DNA of 64,000 nt from positions 2,604,001 through 2,668,000 of the forward strand of contig OZ245886.1 in the NCBI GenBank assembly GCA_965229525.1, given 5' to 3'. This stretch comes from HXMU1420-13 sp965229525 (GTDB taxonomy: Bacteria > Bacteroidota > Rhodothermia > Balneolales > Balneolaceae). Numbering within the stretch: the stretch's first letter is position 1; the number at the start of each line of letters is the position of its first letter. The translations under genes were made by a program, and so were the position numbers. The notes beneath the pieces were generated by a model. That model was not told where the DNA came from. It did no database searches and saw nothing but the letters and a program-made list of their open reading frames with translations. Below, one piece after another: positions 60,111 to 64,000 of this stretch.

Positions 60111-62273
60111 ATGGCTGAAAACAAGCCCGATAAGAAAAAAGAAGTTAAGCCACCGGTTGGAAATAAGCCCGGTACTCCAAAGTTTCCAACCTGGGGATTT
60201 TTGGTAATTATTCTATTCCTCATTTTTGTTCAGTTTATTTTTCTAAACCCTGAACCTGGTAACGGCATTAAATACAGTGAATTTCTATCGCACGTTAAAA
60301 GTGGTTACGTTGAAGAAATTGTAATAAAGAATGGCATAGATATTTATGGTAAATATAATGACAATGCAGTTCGCGATGGTATTGTTCAACCTCCTGTGGA
60401 ATCTGAAAGCCCTTTAAATATTCCAACTGGTACAGGAGAAGAATACAAAGCATTTGTCACTACAATGCTACCAGGAGATGAAATCAGGCCAATTCTAGAT
60501 GAACACGAAGTAGTTTACGAGGTTAGAATAGAAGAAGACTGGTTCAGCGGAGTGTTCATGTGGTTAATTATGATTGCCTTAGCAATCGGATTCTGGGTAT
60601 TCATTTTCCGTCGAATGAACCCGGGTCAACAAGTTCTTAATATTGGCAAGAACAAAGCTTCACTGTACGATCAGCAGACGGATACAAAAATTAGCTTTAA
60701 AGATGTAGCAGGGCTAGAAGAAGCGAAAGAAGAAGTGAAAGAAATTGTAGACTTTTTAAAAAGTCCTGGCAAATTCACACGATTAGGCGGGAAAATTCCT
60801 AAGGGTGCCCTTTTAGTAGGATCACCGGGAACAGGTAAAACTCTACTTGCAAAAGCTGTAGCAGGCGAAGCCGCTGTTCCATTTTTCTCTCTTTCTGGTT
60901 CCGATTTCGTAGAAATGTTTGTTGGGGTAGGAGCAGCACGGGTACGAGACTTATTTAAACAAGCGAAAGAAAAAGCGCCATGTATAATTTTTATTGATGA
61001 AATTGATGCCATTGGTCGCTCCAGAGGAAAAGGGCAAATGCCTGGTGCTAATGATGAACGAGAGAACACATTAAACTCATTGCTTGTTGAGATGGATGGT
61101 TTTGCTACAGATTCTGGTGTGATCATTCTAGCTGCAACAAACCGACCAGATGTTCTGGATAATGCATTATTACGTCCCGGAAGGTTTGATCGTCAAATTT
61201 CTATTGATAAACCTGATATCGTAGGAAGAGAAGCTATTTTTAATGTGCACTTAAAGCCATTAAAGCTTAATAAGAAAGTAGATGCAAAAAAATTAGCTGC
61301 ACAAACTCCTGGTTTTGCAGGAGCTGAAATTGCTAATGTATGTAATGAAGCTGCGCTGATTGCTGCAAGAAGTGATAAGAAATCTGTGGATATGGATGAT
61401 TTCCACGATGCAATCGACCGTGTAATTGGTGGATTAGAGAAGAAAAATAAAATCATTTCTCCCGAGGAAAAAGAAATTGTAGCATATCACGAGGCAGGGC
61501 ATGCAGTAGCAGGTTGGTATCTTGAACATGCGGATCCATTAGTTAAAGTCTCAATTGTACCGAGAGGTATCGCTGCTTTAGGGTATGCTCAATACCTACC
61601 AAAAGAACAGTATTTACACCAGACCGATCAACTATTAGATGAAATGTGTATGGCATTAGGTGGACGTGCTGCCGAAGAAATTATCTTTGGCAAAATCTCT
61701 ACCGGTGCGTTGAGTGATTTAGAAAGAATCACCAAAATGGCATATAGCATCGTTACTGTATATGGCATGAATGATAGAATTGGAAATATTTCATTCTATG
61801 ATTCAAAACAGAGCGATTATGCCTTCAACAAACCCTATTCTGAAGACACGGCCAAGATTATCGACGAGGAAGTAAAAAAGATTGTTGATGGAGCATATCA
61901 ACGAACAATTGACTTACTTACCGATAAAAAAGAACAACTCGAAGTGTTAGCAAAAGAGTTATTAGATAAAGAAATTTTGTTTCAGTCGGATTTGGAAAAA
62001 TTAATCGGGAAACGCCCATTCGACAAACCGACCAACTACGAAGCGTATACCAATGGAACAGCTGATTCTAATGAAAAAGAAGAGGTTGAGGAAGAAGCTG
62101 AAATTGGCACAAATGTAGATGCTACAATTTCAGATAAAAACGTAGAGGCTGAACCTGAAGCGAAAAAAGTGCATGAAGAAGATCAAATAAAAAGTGCTGA
62201 TGAAATCATAGCAAATATACCTCCAGAAGACGAAGAAGGGGAAGAAGACTCTACAAAAGAGAAATCCACTTAA
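60111..62273 (+). CDS. ftsH: ATP-dependent zinc metalloprotease FtsH
   Basis: A membrane-anchored AAA+ protease of 720 residues that degrades misassembled membrane proteins and regulators. Two membrane spans lie at about 27-46 and 147-167 with a periplasmic domain between. The AAA+ module has Walker A GSPGTGKT (237-244), Walker B CIIFIDEIDAIGRSRGKGQM and SRH residues LLRPGRFDRQISIDKPD. The zinc site is HEAGH (460-464). The C-terminal tail of about 70 residues is rich in Glu and Lys and longer than usual, which is common in Bacteroidota. A consensus sigma-54 promoter lies upstream. Confidence 0.96.
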   Translation: MAENKPDKKKEVKPPVGNKPGTPKFPTWGFLVIILFLIFVQFIFLNPEPGNGIKYSEFLSHVKSGYVEEIVIKNGIDIYGKYNDNAVRDGIVQPPVESESPLNIPTGTGEEYKAFVTTMLPGDEIRPILDEHEVVYEVRIEEDWFSGVFMWLIMIALAIGFWVFIFRRMNPGQQVLNIGKNKASLYDQQTDTKISFKDVAGLEEAKEEVKEIVDFLKSPGKFTRLGGKIPKGALLVGSPGTGKTLLAKAVAGEAAVPFFSLSGSDFVEMFVGVGAARVRDLFKQAKEKAPCIIFIDEIDAIGRSRGKGQMPGANDERENTLNSLLVEMDGFATDSGVIILAATNRPDVLDNALLRPGRFDRQISIDKPDIVGREAIFNVHLKPLKLNKKVDAKKLAAQTPGFAGAEIANVCNEAALIAARSDKKSVDMDDFHDAIDRVIGGLEKKNKIISPEEKEIVAYHEAGHAVAGWYLEHADPLVKVSIVPRGIAALGYAQYLPKEQYLHQTDQLLDEMCMALGGRAAEEIIFGKISTGALSDLERITKMAYSIVTVYGMNDRIGNISFYDSKQSDYAFNKPYSEDTAKIIDEEVKKIVDGAYQRTIDLLTDKKEQLEVLAKELLDKEILFQSDLEKLIGKRPFDKPTNYEAYTNGTADSNEKEEVEEEAEIGTNVDATISDKNVEAEPEAKKVHEEDQIKSADEIIANIPPEDEEGEEDSTKEKST

Positions 62274-62339
62274 CAATTCGGTAACCATCAGATAACAGAA
62301 GCATAAAGGGCAGATAACAGTTCGGAAAAGCTAGTGCGG

Positions 62340-62347
62340 TAGTTTTG
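62340..62347 (+). promoter_or_regulatory. Candidate -7 element of the TonB-dependent receptor gene
   Basis: TAGTTTTG, a full match to TAnnTTTG, 46 bp before the GTG start. No TTG is found at the usual distance, so support is partial. The rest of the 119-bp gap after ftsH shows nothing clear. Confidence 0.35.
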
Positions 62348-62392
62348 TACACGACTAAAAATTGTGAACAAAATATATATCAGCACACAAAC

Positions 62393-64000
62393 GTGAACAA
62401 AATAAAATCTGCACTTAGCCTGTGTTTACTTCTTTTCTTCTCGGCTAATCTTTTTGCACAAAGTACAGGTAGAATAACTGGTACTGTAGTTGATAACCAA
62501 TATGGTGAACCACTTATTGGAGTTAACGTTGTAATTGGAGGTACTATTAAAGGTACTGCAACCGACATTGATGGTCGTTACACGATCAGGAGTGTCGAGC
62601 CAGGCACTTACACAATTGTTGTAAGTTATTTATCATTTGCTACTCAAACTATTACTGGAGTTGTAGTTGGAGAAGGTGAGACAGTAACACTTAATGTTGT
62701 TCTTCAAGAAGAAACCGAATTTCTTGAGGAAATTGTTGTAACCGCCGATGTTGTTTTAAATAACGAAGCGGGACTATTACGACAACGTCAAAAATCGATT
62801 TCATTTTCAGATGCAATCTCTGCGGAAAGTATTTCAAGATCAGGAGTTGGTGATGCTGCTGGTGTTCTTAAAAAAGTAGTAGGGGCATCGGTTGTAGGCG
62901 GTAAATACGTATACGTACGGGGGCTAGGTGAAAGATACTCTTCAACTCATATGAATGGTATTGAGTTACCAACTGCAGACCCTGATAAAAAAGCATTCCA
63001 GTTAGACCTTATTCCATCCAGCCTTATTGAAAATGTTGTTACTCTAAAAACATTCACACCTGATAAACCGGGTAACTTTTCTGGAGGTTTAGTTGATGTA
63101 ACAACCAAAGATTTCCCAGAGCAAAGAACCTTAGAGTTTTCTGTTTCCTCTGCCTATAACTCACAAATTTCATTTCAAGATGGACTTCTTGGTGAAAGAA
63201 GCAGTACCGATTGGTTAGGGTATGATGATGGACAAAGAGAGATACCTGGATTCTTGCAGGATCTTAGCGAATCAAATACTGAACTACCAGGTTTATCATC
63301 GGGTGATAATATTGGAAGTGAAGAATCACGGTTGTTAAATAGAGCCTCACAAGCGTTTAATAATGAAATGATACCAGTTAATACCACTTTACCAATGGAC
63401 TATGGATTTGGTTTATCATTTGGTGATCAAAATGAAACTGGAATCGGTAAACTAGGTTATTCAGTATCTCTAACCTATTCTCGTTCCATTGATAATTATG
63501 AGAGTGGTTCAATCGGTAGATACCTATTAGTTGGCGAGACCGCTACTACGGAAGAATTATCAGCAGAAAGATTATATTCTGATACCAGAACGGATGATAA
63601 TGTGGATTGGGGTTCATTAATAAACCTGGCGTATATCCCTCATTCTAATCACAAATTCAATTTTTCTTACTTCAGAACACAGTCTGGAACTCATACGGGT
63701 AGATTAGTAACTGGTTTTTGGGATGAAGCTCCATCGGCTAATCAGATTTCTCATGTCCTTTCATATCAAGAGAGATCACTACAAGCGATGTTCCTAACTG
63801 GTAAAAGTGTATTTAATCAGTTAAATGATATTGAAGTAGAATGGAAGCTATCTCAGACTGATAATGCAATGGAAACACCTGATTTAAGGTATTTTCTTCT
63901 TCAATCAGAAGATTCGCAGATAGCAGGCAATGATACAACTTTGTTTTCAAATCCATCTTCATTGTATCCAAGACCATCACGCTTCTTCCGTGACTTAAAT
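62393..64000 (+). CDS. TonB-dependent receptor with carboxypeptidase-regulatory-like domain, 3' truncated by window edge
   Basis: An open frame of 536 codons from a GTG start (62393) to the window end. It begins with a signal peptide (cleavage near LFAQ). A CarboxypepD-reg-like domain (about 25-110) follows with GTVVDNQYGEPLIGVNVVIG and DIDGRYTIRSVEPGTYTIVV. The TonB plug (about 120-240) has GGKYVYVRGLGERYSSTHMN and FSGGLVDVTTKDFP. Then come barrel strands. The RGLGERY wording is typical of receptors of the FCB group. The transported substrate is unknown. The adjacent ExbB/ExbD genes could supply energy, although those proteins normally serve many receptors. Confidence 0.92.
   Translation, partial: MNKIKSALSLCLLLFFSANLFAQSTGRITGTVVDNQYGEPLIGVNVVIGGTIKGTATDIDGRYTIRSVEPGTYTIVVSYLSFATQTITGVVVGEGETVTLNVVLQEETEFLEEIVVTADVVLNNEAGLLRQRQKSISFSDAISAESISRSGVGDAAGVLKKVVGASVVGGKYVYVRGLGERYSSTHMNGIELPTADPDKKAFQLDLIPSSLIENVVTLKTFTPDKPGNFSGGLVDVTTKDFPEQRTLEFSVSSAYNSQISFQDGLLGERSSTDWLGYDDGQREIPGFLQDLSESNTELPGLSSGDNIGSEESRLLNRASQAFNNEMIPVNTTLPMDYGFGLSFGDQNETGIGKLGYSVSLTYSRSIDNYESGSIGRYLLVGETATTEELSAERLYSDTRTDDNVDWGSLINLAYIPHSNHKFNFSYFRTQSGTHTGRLVTGFWDEAPSANQISHVLSYQERSLQAMFLTGKSVFNQLNDIEVEWKLSQTDNAMETPDLRYFLLQSEDSQIAGNDTTLFSNPSSLYPRPSRFFRDLN

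Overview
The window reads as chromosome from an AT-rich, Gram-negative member of the Bacteroidota/Balneolota (FCB) group, most likely a Balneolaceae-like marine bacterium. This assignment is inferred from gene content and was not tested by a search. Supporting signs are a fused alpha/beta branched-chain 2-oxoacid dehydrogenase E1, a GH97 enzyme, a large TonB-dependent receptor, sphingolipid genes, outer-membrane barrels ending in Phe, promoter-like sequences of the form TTG-N19..22-TAnnTTTG, and few strong Shine-Dalgarno sites. No rRNA, CRISPR array, prophage or transposase was seen. Coding density is high, with several antiparallel 3' overlaps.

Layout. 1-5335: the end of a membrane protein, a TIGR02757/DUF2400 protein, a 425-bp intergenic stretch with palindromes, then a minus-strand group mutY / propeller-Ig protein / SDR reductase. 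5436-10159: two GT4 glycosyltransferases, a serine palmitoyltransferase-type enzyme and a GNAT-fold acyltransferase. With the divergent SDR this looks like a bacterial ceramide and glycosphingolipid locus. 10258-15315: fumC, the fused BCKDH E1, and a membrane-anchored protein of 30-residue repeats. 15318-22222: a six-gene MoxR/DUF58/DUF4350/DUF4129/SpoIIM operon with a divergent RDD gene. 22217-24556: ctaB, ctaA and a MerR regulator. 24637-29185: two GT2 enzymes around a TPR protein and an outer-membrane barrel.

29186-30610 is a minus-strand tRNA cluster (Pro, Arg, Cys, Glu, His, Glu) with two unusual tandem arrays. One is four 95/107-bp copies of the tRNA-Glu 3' end plus its terminator. The other is a 97-bp repeat carrying the first 11 nt of tRNA-Arg. 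30611-36166: a GT4/epimerase pair, a propeller protein and a GH97 lipoprotein. 36244-43583: clpC, gpmI, rpsT, cmk and rpsA. 43649-49498: a small basic protein, a second MoxR, uppP, a desaturase strikingly like eukaryotic sphingolipid delta-4 desaturase (DEGS1), a second barrel and a Na+/H+-antiporter-like protein. 49666-53216: phhB, rpsF-rpsR-rplI and dsbD. 53290-64000: a giant outer-membrane protein, an exbB/exbD operon, thiL, ftsH and the start of a TonB-dependent receptor.

Three themes stand out. First, sphingolipid synthesis: condensation, reduction, N-acylation, probable glycosylation, and a distant DEGS1-like desaturase. Second, near-consensus sigma-54 (-24/-12) promoters sit in front of both clpC and ftsH, suggesting joint control of two AAA+ proteolytic systems. 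Third, the tRNA-derived tandem repeats resemble in design those known after E. coli tyrT.
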